Shown: positions 1 through 7,948 of the stretch, piece after piece
Position numbering within the stretch: position 1 is the stretch's first letter
Layout of the letters: every line of letters begins with the position of its first letter
DNA from: Nocardia gamkensis NBRC 108242
Lineage (GTDB): Bacteria; Actinomycetota; Actinomycetes; Mycobacteriales; Mycobacteriaceae
NCBI RefSeq assembly: GCF_001612985.1
Contig: NZ_BDBM01000022.1
Location: forward strand, 1-64,000
Length of the DNA: 64,000 nt
Direction: 5' to 3'
Translations under genes and position numbers: made by a program
The notes under the pieces: model-generated
The model's database searches: none
What the model saw: the letters and a program-made list of their open reading frames with translations, nothing else
What the model was told of the DNA's origin: nothing

Positions 1-228
1 GGCTTCGATGATCCGGTCGATCACCGGCCGGTTCTCGGCGTCCTTGGCGCGAGTGGTGTAGCGCGCGACCATCGCGACGAGCGCGGCGCCCTGCGCGGCG
101 TGCAACGCCGCCACCGCGCCGCCGCCCGGTGCGGGAATCTTGGCGGCCAGATCGCCCAGGTACTGCGCGAGGGTGACCTCGCCGGAGGACGGCGCAGTTT
201 CCGTGGACGACGAGCTGGGCTGCGACAC
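1..228 (-). CDS. Cyclodeaminase/cyclohydrolase family protein (5' part, cut by window edge)
   Basis: Reading leftward from a GTG at 228, the first 76 codons stay open to the window edge. After a Ser-rich start of about 17 residues comes VTLAQYLGDLAAKIPAPGGG, then A-V-A-A-L and a run ending MVARYT. This matches the N-terminal helix and glycine-rich motif of the FTCD_C fold (formiminotetrahydrofolate cyclodeaminase, methenyl-THF cyclohydrolase FchA). Known members act on one-carbon folate intermediates in the cytoplasm; the exact reaction cannot be told from this fragment. The gene is divergent from the oxidoreductase at 376, leaving about 147 bp for two promoters. The catalytic region lies outside the window. 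Confidence 0.8.
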   Translation of the reverse strand, partial: MSQPSSSSTETAPSSGEVTLAQYLGDLAAKIPAPGGGAVAALHAAQGAALVAMVARYTTRAKDAENRPVIDRIIEA

Positions 229-375
229 GTGCGTATTGCCTTTCGTTCTACGGCGAGGAAGGACTACGAGTAGACGCTACCCCGTGGCGCCGCCGCCTCG
301 GGCGTGACCACGCCTTGCCGGGCTCGCACCCGGCCGGTGCGCGGCCGGGACGTACCCGCCGTTATGTTGAGTGCT

Positions 376-1413
376 ATGCGGATCGGATTGAGCATCAACT
401 ACTCGGGGGGCTTCAAAGAGGCGGCGGCCGAAGTCGCCGACCTCGAGCGGGCGGGCCTGGATATCGTGTTCGTGCCCGAGGCGTACTCGTTCGACGCGGT
501 GAGCGCGCTCGGCTACCTGGCCGCCAAGACCACCACCCTGCAGCTGGCCTCCGGCATCCTGCAGCTCTACACGCGCACACCGAGCCTGACCGCCATGACC
601 GCGGCGGGCCTGGACTTCGTCTCCGACGGACGCTACGTGCTCGGGCTGGGCGCGTCGGGCCCGCAGGTGATCGAGGGCTTCCACGGCGTGCCCTACGACG
701 CGCCGATCGGCCGCACCCGCGAACTGGTGGAGATCTGCCGGAAGGTCTGGCGGCGCGAGCGCCTGGAATATCAGGGCAAGTACTACCAGATCCCGCTGCC
801 CGCCGACCGGGGCACCGGCCTCGGTAAGCCGCTCAAGCTGATCAACCACCCGGTGCGCGAGCGCATTCCGGTGCTGCTGGCCGCGCTCGGCCCGAAGAAC
901 GTGGAACTGGCCGCCGAGATCGCCGAGGGTTGGCAGCCGATCTTCTTCCTGCCGGAGAAGGCCAAGGAGGTGTGGGCGGACTCGCTCACCGCCGGTCTCG
1001 CCAAGCGCGATCCGGTCCTCGGTGACCTGGACGTCTACGCGGGCCCGGCGCTGGCCATCGGGGACAACGTCGACCCGCTGCTGGAGTTCGTGAAGCCGCA
1101 TCTGGCGCTCTACATCGGCGGCATGGGCGCCAAGGGCAAGAACTTCTACCACACCTTGGCCACGAAATACGGCTACGGCGCCGAGGCCGACCGCATCCAG
1201 GAGCTGTACCTGGCGGGGGAGAAGGAGGCCGCGACCAAGGCGGTGCCGGACCAGCTTGTCCGGGACATCTCCCTGGTCGGCCCGGCCGGCTATGTCAAGG
1301 AGCGGGTCGCGGCCTTCAGGGAGGCGGGCGTCACGGTCCTCAACGTGGTCCCGATGGCGGCCACCGCCGCCGAGCGCGTCAAGCTGATCGAACAGTTGCG
1401 CGAACTGGTCTGA
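376..1413 (+). CDS. LLM-class F420-dependent oxidoreductase, TIGR03559 (Rv3520c-like) type
   Basis: 345-residue TIM-barrel protein beginning MRIGLSINYSGG. Residues about 60-130 hold the luciferase-like core (TLQLASGILQLYTRTP, then GRYVLGLGASGPQVIEGF), followed by P-I-G-R-T-R-E-L and ALGPKNVELAAEIAEGW. This pattern fits the actinobacterial Rv3520c group of the bacterial luciferase-like superfamily, whose members use coenzyme F420. The substrate is unknown. I chose the ATG at 376 because family proteins start directly at the first beta strand; ATG 364 and a start near 304 are also in frame but add unrelated residues. It is monocistronic and ends at a strong hairpin shared with the convergent STAS gene. 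Confidence 0.85.
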   Translation: MRIGLSINYSGGFKEAAAEVADLERAGLDIVFVPEAYSFDAVSALGYLAAKTTTLQLASGILQLYTRTPSLTAMTAAGLDFVSDGRYVLGLGASGPQVIEGFHGVPYDAPIGRTRELVEICRKVWRRERLEYQGKYYQIPLPADRGTGLGKPLKLINHPVRERIPVLLAALGPKNVELAAEIAEGWQPIFFLPEKAKEVWADSLTAGLAKRDPVLGDLDVYAGPALAIGDNVDPLLEFVKPHLALYIGGMGAKGKNFYHTLATKYGYGAEADRIQELYLAGEKEAATKAVPDQLVRDISLVGPAGYVKERVAAFREAGVTVLNVVPMAATAAERVKLIEQLRELV

Positions 1414-1421
1414 GACAAGAC

Positions 1422-1453
1422 GCTGCCGCCGTCGCGGGTGCGACGGCGGCAGC
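1422..1453. terminator. Bidirectional hairpin terminator
   Basis: Perfect 13-bp inverted repeat, GCTGCCGCCGTCG at 1422-1434 and CGACGGCGGCAGC at 1441-1453, with a 6-nt loop. It sits between the convergent oxidoreductase and STAS genes, 9 nt past each stop codon. There is no long U-run, as is common for actinobacterial terminators. Confidence 0.85.
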
Positions 1454-1461
1454 GGCGGGGG

Positions 1462-1857
1462 TCATCTCTGGCGGAGCGCCGCCAGCGCGGCGTCCAGCGT
1501 CGAATGCAGGGCGAACACCTGATCCAGGCTGGTCATCTTCAGCTGCCTGCTGGTCGCCGGGCCCTCCGCGACGACCGCGATCGAGGTGGTCGAGCCCGCG
1601 CGCTGGTGGGCTGCCACGAGCGTCGCCATGCCCGCCGAGGCGAGGAAGCTGACCGAGGTGAGGTCGATGATCAGGGCCGCGGGCTTGCCGCTGAGAATGG
1701 CATCGATCGCGTTCTCCAGCGCGGGAGCTGTCGCCAGATCGACTTCGCCGGCCACCGTCAGCACCGTCGCGCCGTCGTGCGCCGCGACCGTGGTGGTCAT
1801 CGTGTCCGCGAGGGGATACGCGTCTCCGGAAGTGTTGGTCACAACATCACAACACAC
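1462..1857 (-). CDS. STAS-domain anti-sigma factor antagonist
   Basis: Up to 131 residues with a single STAS domain from about residue 20. Visible elements are TVLTVAGEVDLATAP, DLTSVSFLASAGMATLVAA and a C-terminal helix. The phosphoacceptor region reads F-L-A-S-A-G, keeping the first Ser of the usual D-S-S-G. Family members (SpoIIAA/RsbV type) bind an RsbW-like kinase and free a sigma factor; phosphorylation of the Ser blocks this. No kinase or sigma gene is adjacent. A kinase-like domain occurs in the 31111-33405 protein, but any pairing is inference. Start uncertain: GTG 1857, GTG 1842 or ATG 1800 (112 residues, a typical STAS length); none has a clear ribosome-binding site. Confidence 0.85.
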   Translation of the reverse strand: MCCDVVTNTSGDAYPLADTMTTTVAAHDGATVLTVAGEVDLATAPALENAIDAILSGKPAALIIDLTSVSFLASAGMATLVAAHQRAGSTTSIAVVAEGPATSRQLKMTSLDQVFALHSTLDAALAALRQR

Positions 1858-2168
1858 AAATCGCGGCAGATTCGCAACCTTTGAGTGTTCATAGAGCTAA
1901 CCATACCCCGTTGGCCGACCGGCTCGCCCGAGCAGGAGTCGGCCCCGCAACGGCCGTCGATGGCCGTGCGCGAGCGGATGAGCCGACCGGTGAACGGCGG
2001 CCCCGCCTCGGCCCTCGATGCCCTGACGTCGATGCAGTCGGCCGAACCACGGCTGGAGCTGCCGTCGATGTGCCCGGCGGTGGGCAACCGCGACGCCGAA
2101 CTCCCGTCCGATCGAGGTCGGCGTGGTGCGCCCGATCCAGAATGCACTCACTCCCAGAGCGGCACCAC
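1858..2168. other. Gene-free interval between divergent STAS and membrane-protein genes
   Basis: About 310 bp. Short open frames exist on both strands, but their Arg/Pro/Ala-rich translations look like shadows and none has a good ribosome-binding site. It probably holds the promoters of the two divergent genes; no clear operator was seen. Confidence 0.5.
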
Positions 2169-2852
2169 ATGATGTATTCGCTACGACGGATGGACGTGCT
2201 TCCTCGTACACGACATCGACGGGCCGACAACGAGAACGTCACCGACTCCGAGCAGGCCGTGGAGTTTCGCGACGCCCCGCTCGGCACTTCTGCGCACCGT
2301 CTGATCCCCCGGTTCGAACAGATCGCACGAGGATCAATTCTCGGGTCGGTGATCAGCCTCGGCCACTGCGGGCTATTCCTCTCAGTAGTGCTCACCGGCA
2401 GCAGTGTGGTTCTGATCGGCCAGGCCGGGGGCGTCAGCGCGCGGCTGCCGATCTTCGGCATCATGGTGGCCGCGCTCCTCACCGTCGACGCTGTCGTGCT
2501 CACGTTGCGGGCGGTGCGCCTTCGCACCGCGAAGCGTAAACGGCACGGGCGCTATCGCGGTCAAGCCCTGTTGTCCTTCGTCCAATTCATCGGCGGATCT
2601 GCTGTGCTGTTCGGGTCCGCGGTATTCGTGTGCCGCACCCACCAGTTGTCGCTGCGCCATGCTGGAACCGCCGGGGTAGCTGTCGCGCTCCTGTTCATGG
2701 TGGTCACCAGTTCCTCGGGCAGCTATTTCGATCAGCAGCAAGCCACCCTCCGGATCGACGGCCTCCTGAAGGACATCCGTGCCGCACCGGGGCGAATGCG
2801 CCGGAAGATCTTCGACACGACTGATGCATCGGCAGCCGCCACCGCTGCCTGA
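2169..2852 (+). CDS. Hypothetical four-helix membrane protein
   Basis: 227 residues if started at ATG 2169 (a second ATG follows at 2172, another at 2190). A charged N-terminus of about 50 residues is followed by four hydrophobic segments: around GSILGSVISLGHCGLFLSVV, IFGIMVAALLTVDAVVLTL, ALLSFVQFIGGSAVLFGSAV and AGVAVALLFMVV. The loop after the second segment is basic (RLRTAKRKRHGRYRG) and the tail is hydrophilic. No family was recognised and the neighbours give no clue. No strong ribosome-binding site precedes any candidate start, so the N-terminus is uncertain; an upstream in-frame extension reaches 1881 but looks non-coding. Confidence 0.55.
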   Translation: MMYSLRRMDVLPRTRHRRADNENVTDSEQAVEFRDAPLGTSAHRLIPRFEQIARGSILGSVISLGHCGLFLSVVLTGSSVVLIGQAGGVSARLPIFGIMVAALLTVDAVVLTLRAVRLRTAKRKRHGRYRGQALLSFVQFIGGSAVLFGSAVFVCRTHQLSLRHAGTAGVAVALLFMVVTSSSGSYFDQQQATLRIDGLLKDIRAAPGRMRRKIFDTTDASAAATAA

Positions 2853-3054
2853 ACGACCAGCGGGCAGGGCTGCCGAGCTGCCGACCGAAATCAGTTCGTA
2901 GACGAGTCGTTTGCCATCCGCATGGTCGATCTCGCTTCGGAGTCCGGCAAGGGGCGGCTCCGGCTCGAGTCCACGAGCCCGGTGTAGACGCCGCCACCGC
3001 TCCGCAGTCGGTTCGCCAGGGTCCGTCCCGCATTCGAGGCTCGGGCACGGCTGA

Positions 3055-4716
3055 TCACTTGACGGAGGGAATCGTCAGGTGGTTTGCGAGGCTCGCGGCT
3101 TCGGCGGCGAGGCCGGGGGGATTGGTGGCGATGAACATCGAGTCCGCGGCCAGGTTGCCGAGGGCGTGCCAAGTGGGGTCGGGGTGGTCGCCGACGAGGA
3201 GGCGGCGGGTGCCGGACTCGATGCGCAGACCGCCGGTCGGCGCGAGTTCCGCTGCGCCGGTGGCGATCAGTGCGCCGAGGAGCGGTTCGGTCTCCTGCGG
3301 TGTGGTGTAGGCGGGTGGGTTGACGGCGTTGAAGACCATGTCGGCGGGCCGGTCGGCGCCGTCGAACACCGTGAAACCACCGCCGGGCCGGGCCGCCAGC
3401 TTCCTGACACCCGGTCGCAGCCGTAACTGCCCGGAGTCCAGCAGGCGCAGGATGATTCGCGCGTTGTGCGGCACCATCGGGGAGCTGAGGCTGCTGATGG
3501 TCCGGAAATACCTCTCGCGCAGCATCGTCCGGTCGTGCTCGGCGAGCGCTGGCCAGAGGATCGGACCCATGGTCCGGATCGCCATGGTCAGCAGGCGGCG
3601 GCCCTGGTGAGGTGAATCGACCGCGTCCAATTGGCGGCGCAGACGGGTGGCCGGTTCCTCGGTCTCGGTTTCCATGATCTCCGTGGCGAAGGATTCGAAA
3701 TCCTGCCCCAGTTCCGCCAGTTCGGCGCGCATGAGTTCGACCAGCCGGGTGACGGGGACCGTGCCCTGCCCGGCCAGTTCCAGCGCCCGGGATGGGGTGA
3801 GGTGCTTCGGCGCCAGGGGCAACGGCCGCTGCTGGACGTACGGCAGCACGCCGCTGCGGGAAAGGAAGCTGATCGGCCCGGTATGGCCGTGGGCCGTCAG
3901 TGCCGCGGCGATGTCGACCGCGGTCAGTCCGCTGCCGATGATCGCGACGTGCGCGCTGGAGGCCACATCGGCCGTTGTGGTCGCCAGCGGGTAGGGCTCG
4001 TTCACATATCCGGGTGCGCCGGCCAAGCCGTAATGGTCGCGGGGACGGCCGCTTCCGACACACAGGACGGCGCGGTCCACCCGATGGCTGCCGCCGTCGT
4101 CGGTGTGCAGCACAGCGCCGCTCTCGCGGGTGAAGCCGGTAACCCGGGCGTTCACCACGCTCACTCGCCCGCCGCGGGCGCGCAACCGCGAGATCGCGGC
4201 GTGCGCGGTCTGCTCCAGATACGCGCCGTAGACACCACGCGGGACGAGGGGAACGCCCAGACCTTCATCGAGGTACTGCTCCAGATCGTCACCGCGCCAC
4301 CTCCGCTCGACGACGCGGGCCGCGGATGCCTGGACCAGGCCGTCACCGACGCGTCGGCCGGTGTCCTCGTTCGGGTCGAACCGCGAGGTGGCGGTGCGCG
4401 CGGTCCGTTCCGGGTGTTCGCGGGGCGGCTCCTCCCCGACGAGGGGCGCGCCGGGACGTTCGTCGAGGCGCCCTGCCCCGTTGCCGCGGTCGCGCAGCCA
4501 GCGCTCGTAGTGGCCGCGGTCGTCGGCGCGTGCCGACATCAGGGCGGGCGGGGCGTTCACCCGCACCGCCTCCAGGTCCGGCTGGTACGGGCGGCCGCGC
4601 CATACGGCGGGGGAGCCGTCGAACACGGTGATACTGCCGGGCGCCCGGTCGGCGGCGGTGAGCGCGTCGAGCAACGCGACCGCCGCGGCGCCCGCGCCGA
4701 TGATGCCGATACGCAT
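3055..4716 (-). CDS. FAD/NAD(P)-binding oxidoreductase (NAD_binding_9-like)
   Basis: 553 residues. The N-terminus MRIGIIGAGAAAVALLDAL is a dinucleotide-binding Rossmann motif (G-x-G-x-x-A). A second nucleotide-binding element, VAIIGSGLTAVDIAAAL, lies near residue 260, and V-L-C-V-G-S-G closes the FAD domain near residue 220. The architecture fits the flavoprotein group with an N-terminal NAD_binding_9 domain, seen in actinobacteria and siderophore/antibiotic loci. The substrate is unknown. It is divergent from the LuxR regulator at 4924; two matching inverted repeats lie in the gap, so that regulator is a plausible controller. The reverse strand carries a long open frame that is a GC-bias artefact. 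Confidence 0.75.
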   Translation of the reverse strand: MRIGIIGAGAAAVALLDALTAADRAPGSITVFDGSPAVWRGRPYQPDLEAVRVNAPPALMSARADDRGHYERWLRDRGNGAGRLDERPGAPLVGEEPPREHPERTARTATSRFDPNEDTGRRVGDGLVQASAARVVERRWRGDDLEQYLDEGLGVPLVPRGVYGAYLEQTAHAAISRLRARGGRVSVVNARVTGFTRESGAVLHTDDGGSHRVDRAVLCVGSGRPRDHYGLAGAPGYVNEPYPLATTTADVASSAHVAIIGSGLTAVDIAAALTAHGHTGPISFLSRSGVLPYVQQRPLPLAPKHLTPSRALELAGQGTVPVTRLVELMRAELAELGQDFESFATEIMETETEEPATRLRRQLDAVDSPHQGRRLLTMAIRTMGPILWPALAEHDRTMLRERYFRTISSLSSPMVPHNARIILRLLDSGQLRLRPGVRKLAARPGGGFTVFDGADRPADMVFNAVNPPAYTTPQETEPLLGALIATGAAELAPTGGLRIESGTRRLLVGDHPDPTWHALGNLAADSMFIATNPPGLAAEAASLANHLTIPSVK

Positions 4717-4831
4717 GGTTGTGCCTTCTTTCGTCGAGGTGCGCAGTGCGCACGGCTGCGGCGTAGTGGCCTTTCCGTTCCGCCTCTGCCGTGCGCTGAC
4801 CAGCCTCGGCGGCCCCCGGCCCGTACCGGCA

Positions 4832-4887
4832 TCCCGCGATCGAGGGAATTTCGCCTCGAGCCTGCGGCTTATCCCTCATATGCGGGA
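4832..4887. promoter_or_regulatory. Pair of TCCC-N8-GGGA inverted repeats (candidate LuxR operator)
   Basis: TCCC-gcgatcga-GGGA at 4832-4847 and TCCC-tcatatgc-GGGA at 4872-4887 have the same 8-nt spacer and lie 40 bp apart centre to centre, about four helical turns. Both are between the divergent flavoprotein (start 4716) and the LuxR regulator (start 4924). The arrangement suggests cooperative binding of a dimeric regulator; that is inference. Confidence 0.5.
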
Positions 4888-4923
4888 TGGCGGGTGAACG
4901 GGCGCGACAGCAGGATGACGAAG

Positions 4924-6042
4924 ATGACCACCCCAACTCGGCGCGCCGTCGACGCGCTGTGCACCGGCATCGCGCAAGCGCCCGACGCGCACGCGCTGTT
5001 CGCCGAGACCTCCGACCGGTTGCGTCGGATCACGCCGTTCGATGCCGCTGTCTGGGTGGCCACCGATCCGATCAACGGGTTGACCACCGCGCCGGTGCGG
5101 GTGGAGAACCTGCACGAGGGCGGCTGCGGAACCTATTGGGAATCAGAGCTTTTCGCCGAGCATGTGAACCTCTTCCGCGATCTGGCGCTGGCTTCGGTGC
5201 CGGTGGCGGGGTTGCGGGAGGTGACCGGCGACCGGCCTACCCTCAGCCCGCTGTATCGAAGCTTCATGTGCCCGCGCGGTTTCGAGGACGAACTGCGTGC
5301 CGTGCTGCGAGTAGACGGGCAGCCGTGGGGGCAGCTGAGCCTGTTCCGGGAGCGCGGCCGCAACCCGTTCCGGGCCGCCGATATCGAGGTGGTCAACGCG
5401 CTGTCGACACCGATGGCCCGGCGGCTGCGCAGCTTCGCGCGGTCGTCTGAGCTGTCGGCCACGCACCTCGCCGACGCGCCCGGCATGCTGCTGTTCGACC
5501 AGACCGGCGGGCTGGTGTCACTGAACGACGAGGCTCGTCACCTGCTCGCCCAGATGCCGCCCGGGCCGACGACGCCGACCGCCACCGGCATCGCGCTCCC
5601 GCTGCCGGTCTGGATCCTCAGCACCGCGGGCCGGGCCCGATCGACCGGTGAGAACTCTCGCATCCGCATCCGCTCCAGCACCGGCCGCTGGCTGGTCTGC
5701 CACGCCTCTTGCCTGCACGGCGCCGACGGGCGTCCCGGGATGACCGCGATGGTGATCGCACCGGCCAAACCCTCCGAGGTCATGTCCCTGGTGGTCGCCG
5801 CCTACGAGTTGACCCCACGCGAACTGGAGGTCACCGAACTGATCGCCCGTGGCCTGGCCACCAGCGATATCGCCGCCCAGCTCTTCCTTTCCGCGCACAC
5901 CGTCCGCGACCACGTGAAGGCCGTCTTCGAGAAGGTGGGGGTCGCCAGCCGCGGCGAACTCGTCGCCAAACTCTTCACCGACCACTACGAACCCCTCGCC
6001 GCCCGCGACACAGTTCGTGTGCTGGACGCTGGGGCGAGGTAG
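4924..6042 (+). CDS. LuxR-family transcriptional regulator with GAF/PAS-like N-terminus
   Basis: 372 residues. The first about 170 (RRITPFDAAVWVATDP through RSFMCPRGFEDELRAVLRVD) resemble a GAF-type sensor. A PAS-like segment follows (AHLADAPGMLLFDQTGGLVS). The C-terminal 65 residues are a LuxR/GerE helix-turn-helix: LTPRELEVTELIARGLATSD, then I-A-A-Q-L-F-L-S-A-H-T-V-R-D-H-V-K-A-V-F-E-K-V-G-V. There is no receiver Asp domain, so it likely responds to a ligand rather than a partner kinase. Start ATG 4924 is preceded by AGGA at an 8-nt spacing; ATG 4915 is an alternative. It is divergent from the flavoprotein and followed 73 bp later by the PAS-ANTAR gene on the same strand. Confidence 0.8.
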   Translation: MTTPTRRAVDALCTGIAQAPDAHALFAETSDRLRRITPFDAAVWVATDPINGLTTAPVRVENLHEGGCGTYWESELFAEHVNLFRDLALASVPVAGLREVTGDRPTLSPLYRSFMCPRGFEDELRAVLRVDGQPWGQLSLFRERGRNPFRAADIEVVNALSTPMARRLRSFARSSELSATHLADAPGMLLFDQTGGLVSLNDEARHLLAQMPPGPTTPTATGIALPLPVWILSTAGRARSTGENSRIRIRSSTGRWLVCHASCLHGADGRPGMTAMVIAPAKPSEVMSLVVAAYELTPRELEVTELIARGLATSDIAAQLFLSAHTVRDHVKAVFEKVGVASRGELVAKLFTDHYEPLAARDTVRVLDAGAR

Positions 6043-6115
6043 ACGTGCCTCAGCGTTCGCCCCGACCGGCGCGCGATATTTCTCATCCCCGGTGCCCGAG
6101 GGAGGGAATGATCGA

Positions 6116-6793
6116 GTGGTGACGAAGACGGCGCATCTTGGCAGCGAAAGCCCGGCGGAGACCGCCGACGGTGAGCGGCAGGAGTTGGAGACCATCGGAA
6201 GCTTCCGATTCTGGTTCGCCGACCACCGTTGGGAGTGGTCGGACCAGGTCGCGAGGTTGCACGGGTACGCGCCGGGGACGGTGGAGCCGACCACAGAACT
6301 GCTGCTGGCGCACAAGCATCCGGACGACCGCGCCACGGTCGCGGAGACGCTGGCCACGGCGGTGCGGACCGGTGAGCCGTTCTGCAGCAGGCACCGCATC
6401 ATCGATGTGGCAGGCCGGGTGCATCACGTGCTGGTGGTGGGGGATCGATTGCACGACTCGACCGGCGCGACCGTGGGCACCACCGGCTATTACGTGGATC
6501 TGACCGGTCGGCTGGACCAGAACCGGCAGGAAGTGCTGAAGGAGACGCTGCCGGAGGTCGTGGCCGCACGGGAAGTCATCGAGCAGGCCAAAGGCATCCT
6601 GATGTTCATCTACGGGATCAACGCCGAGCAGGCGTTCGGGGTGTTGCAGTGGCGCTCGCAGGAGACCAACACCAAACTGCGCGATCTGGCGGCCAAACTC
6701 GTCGCCGCGGTCGTCGCGCAGGGCGGCGGGCCGGTTCAGCAGCGCACCCGGTTCGATCATCTGTTGCTGACCGTCCACGAACGACCCGACTGA
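6116..6793 (+). CDS. PAS-ANTAR domain response protein
   Basis: 225 residues from a GTG (6116 or 6119) preceded by GGAGGG at 6101-6106. Residues about 20-130 form a PAS fold (FRFWFADHRWEWSDQVARLH, then HKHPDDRATV and H-H-V-L-V-V-G-D). The C-terminal ANTAR domain reads REVIEQAKGILMFIYGINAE with Q-A-F, S-Q-E-T-N-T-K-L-R-D. ANTAR proteins bind paired RNA hairpins and act as antiterminators; PAS presumably senses the signal. A close paralogue lies at 22223-23173 with nearly the same core and the same HERP ending. A looser TCCC-N10-GGGA repeat at 6086-6103 overlaps the ribosome-binding site, hinting at control by the upstream LuxR protein. Confidence 0.85.
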   Translation: MVTKTAHLGSESPAETADGERQELETIGSFRFWFADHRWEWSDQVARLHGYAPGTVEPTTELLLAHKHPDDRATVAETLATAVRTGEPFCSRHRIIDVAGRVHHVLVVGDRLHDSTGATVGTTGYYVDLTGRLDQNRQEVLKETLPEVVAAREVIEQAKGILMFIYGINAEQAFGVLQWRSQETNTKLRDLAAKLVAAVVAQGGGPVQQRTRFDHLLLTVHERPD

Positions 6794-6887
6794 ATCCGTC
6801 CGGCTGAACTCCGGCGCGGCGCTTCATCCGCGGTGGCTCGGCTGCAGCCCGACCAGCGCACGCGGCGCCGCGATCCCGCGAGCCGGT

Positions 6888-7886
6888 TCACGACTCCTCG
6901 ACCTCCGGCGGTGCGATCGCCGCCCCGGCCGAGAGCAGCCGCTGCGCCAGCGCGTGACTGCGCCGCCCGAGTTCGGGAGGGTCGAGGATCTCGAAGTCGT
7001 GCCCCAGCAACAGCATGTGCACGAGCACGATGTCGAGGCTGTCATCGGCGCCGCTGAGCACTTCACAGCGCTCGCTGCCGCGTGGTCGCACCACCGCCGC
7101 CGACGCGGGGATCTGCGCGCGCACGGTGTCGGCGCAGGCGTGCACCAGGAAGCGGGCGCGATGCGGGTAGACCCGGCTCGCCACCCCTTCCTGCACGTAC
7201 GCCGCCGCCTCGGGCGCCGTGCGGGGGCGGAAACGCCACGTCCGTGCGGACACATCGGTCATCCGGTCCACGCGAAAGCTGCGCCAGTCGTCGCGATCGA
7301 GGTCGAAGGCCAGCAGGTACCAGCGGCGGTCGGAGGCGACGAGGCGGTAGGGCTCCACCCGCCGCCGTCGCACCTCGCTCCCGGCGGGGTAGTCGAAGCC
7401 CGCCTCCACCTCGTCGCGACAGGCTCTGGCCAGGGTCATGAGCACGCCGGGGTCGACCGGGGCGCGGCCTCCGCCGAAGGACTCCACCGCGCCGGAGAGC
7501 GCGCGCACCTCGTGCCGCAACCGGGTGGGCAGGACCCGGTCGAGTTTGGCCAGCGCTCGGAGTGCGGCGGCGCCGGCGCCCGCGACCGCGCCACCCGCGC
7601 CGACCAGCAGTGACACCGCCGTGACGATCGCTTCCTCGTCGTCGAGAAGCAGCGGCGGGAGGTCCTGCCCCCGGCCGAGCCGGTAACCGCCGCCGACACC
7701 TTGGTCGGCATGCACCAGGTAGCCGAGCGTGCGCAAGCGCTCGACATCGCGCCGGATCGTGCGCGCTGTGACGCCGAGCCGGTCGGCGAGTTCGGGCCCG
7801 GTCCAGACCTCGCGTTGCTGGAGCAACCCGAGCAGCGTCAGCACCCGCTCGGTCGTGCCCCGCTCGCCAGCGCTCGCCGCCTCCAT
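6888..7886 (-). CDS. HTH and WYL domain transcriptional regulator (YafY-like)
   Basis: 332 residues from ATG 7886. The N-terminal winged helix reads RVLTLLGLLQQREVWTGPEL, then A-D-R-L-G-V-T-A-R-T-I-R-R-D-V-E-R-L. The middle and C-terminus carry a WYL domain (VEPYRLVASDRRWYLLAFDL, then F-R-V-D-R-M) and a WCX-like tail. Such proteins are usually repressors or activators that sense ligands or nucleic acids through WYL. An in-frame start at 7934 would lie within the 7908-7928 operator, so I prefer 7886. It is divergent from the DinB-RidA gene, a frequent arrangement in actinobacteria for WYL regulators and DinB-like targets. Confidence 0.85.
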   Translation of the reverse strand: MEAASAGERGTTERVLTLLGLLQQREVWTGPELADRLGVTARTIRRDVERLRTLGYLVHADQGVGGGYRLGRGQDLPPLLLDDEEAIVTAVSLLVGAGGAVAGAGAAALRALAKLDRVLPTRLRHEVRALSGAVESFGGGRAPVDPGVLMTLARACRDEVEAGFDYPAGSEVRRRRVEPYRLVASDRRWYLLAFDLDRDDWRSFRVDRMTDVSARTWRFRPRTAPEAAAYVQEGVASRVYPHRARFLVHACADTVRAQIPASAAVVRPRGSERCEVLSGADDSLDIVLVHMLLLGHDFEILDPPELGRRSHALAQRLLSAGAAIAPPEVEES

Positions 7887-7907
7887 GTCGCTCAGCCTGC
7901 CAGAAAT

Positions 7908-7928
7908 AGCGGACCGATTCTGTCCGCT
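7908..7928. promoter_or_regulatory. Candidate WYL-regulator operator
   Basis: Perfect inverted repeat AGCGGAC (7908-7914), 7-nt spacer, GTCCGCT (7922-7928). It lies in the 62-bp gap between the divergent WYL regulator and the DinB-RidA gene, 20 bp before the latter's ATG. Confidence 0.7.
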
Positions 7929-7948
7929 GGGCATGTCAGGGTGGCGGC

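Noticed and set aside
3631..4923. Upstream extension of the LuxR gene frame
   Set aside because: It runs antisense to the flavoprotein gene and has no family sequence; the true start is near 4924.
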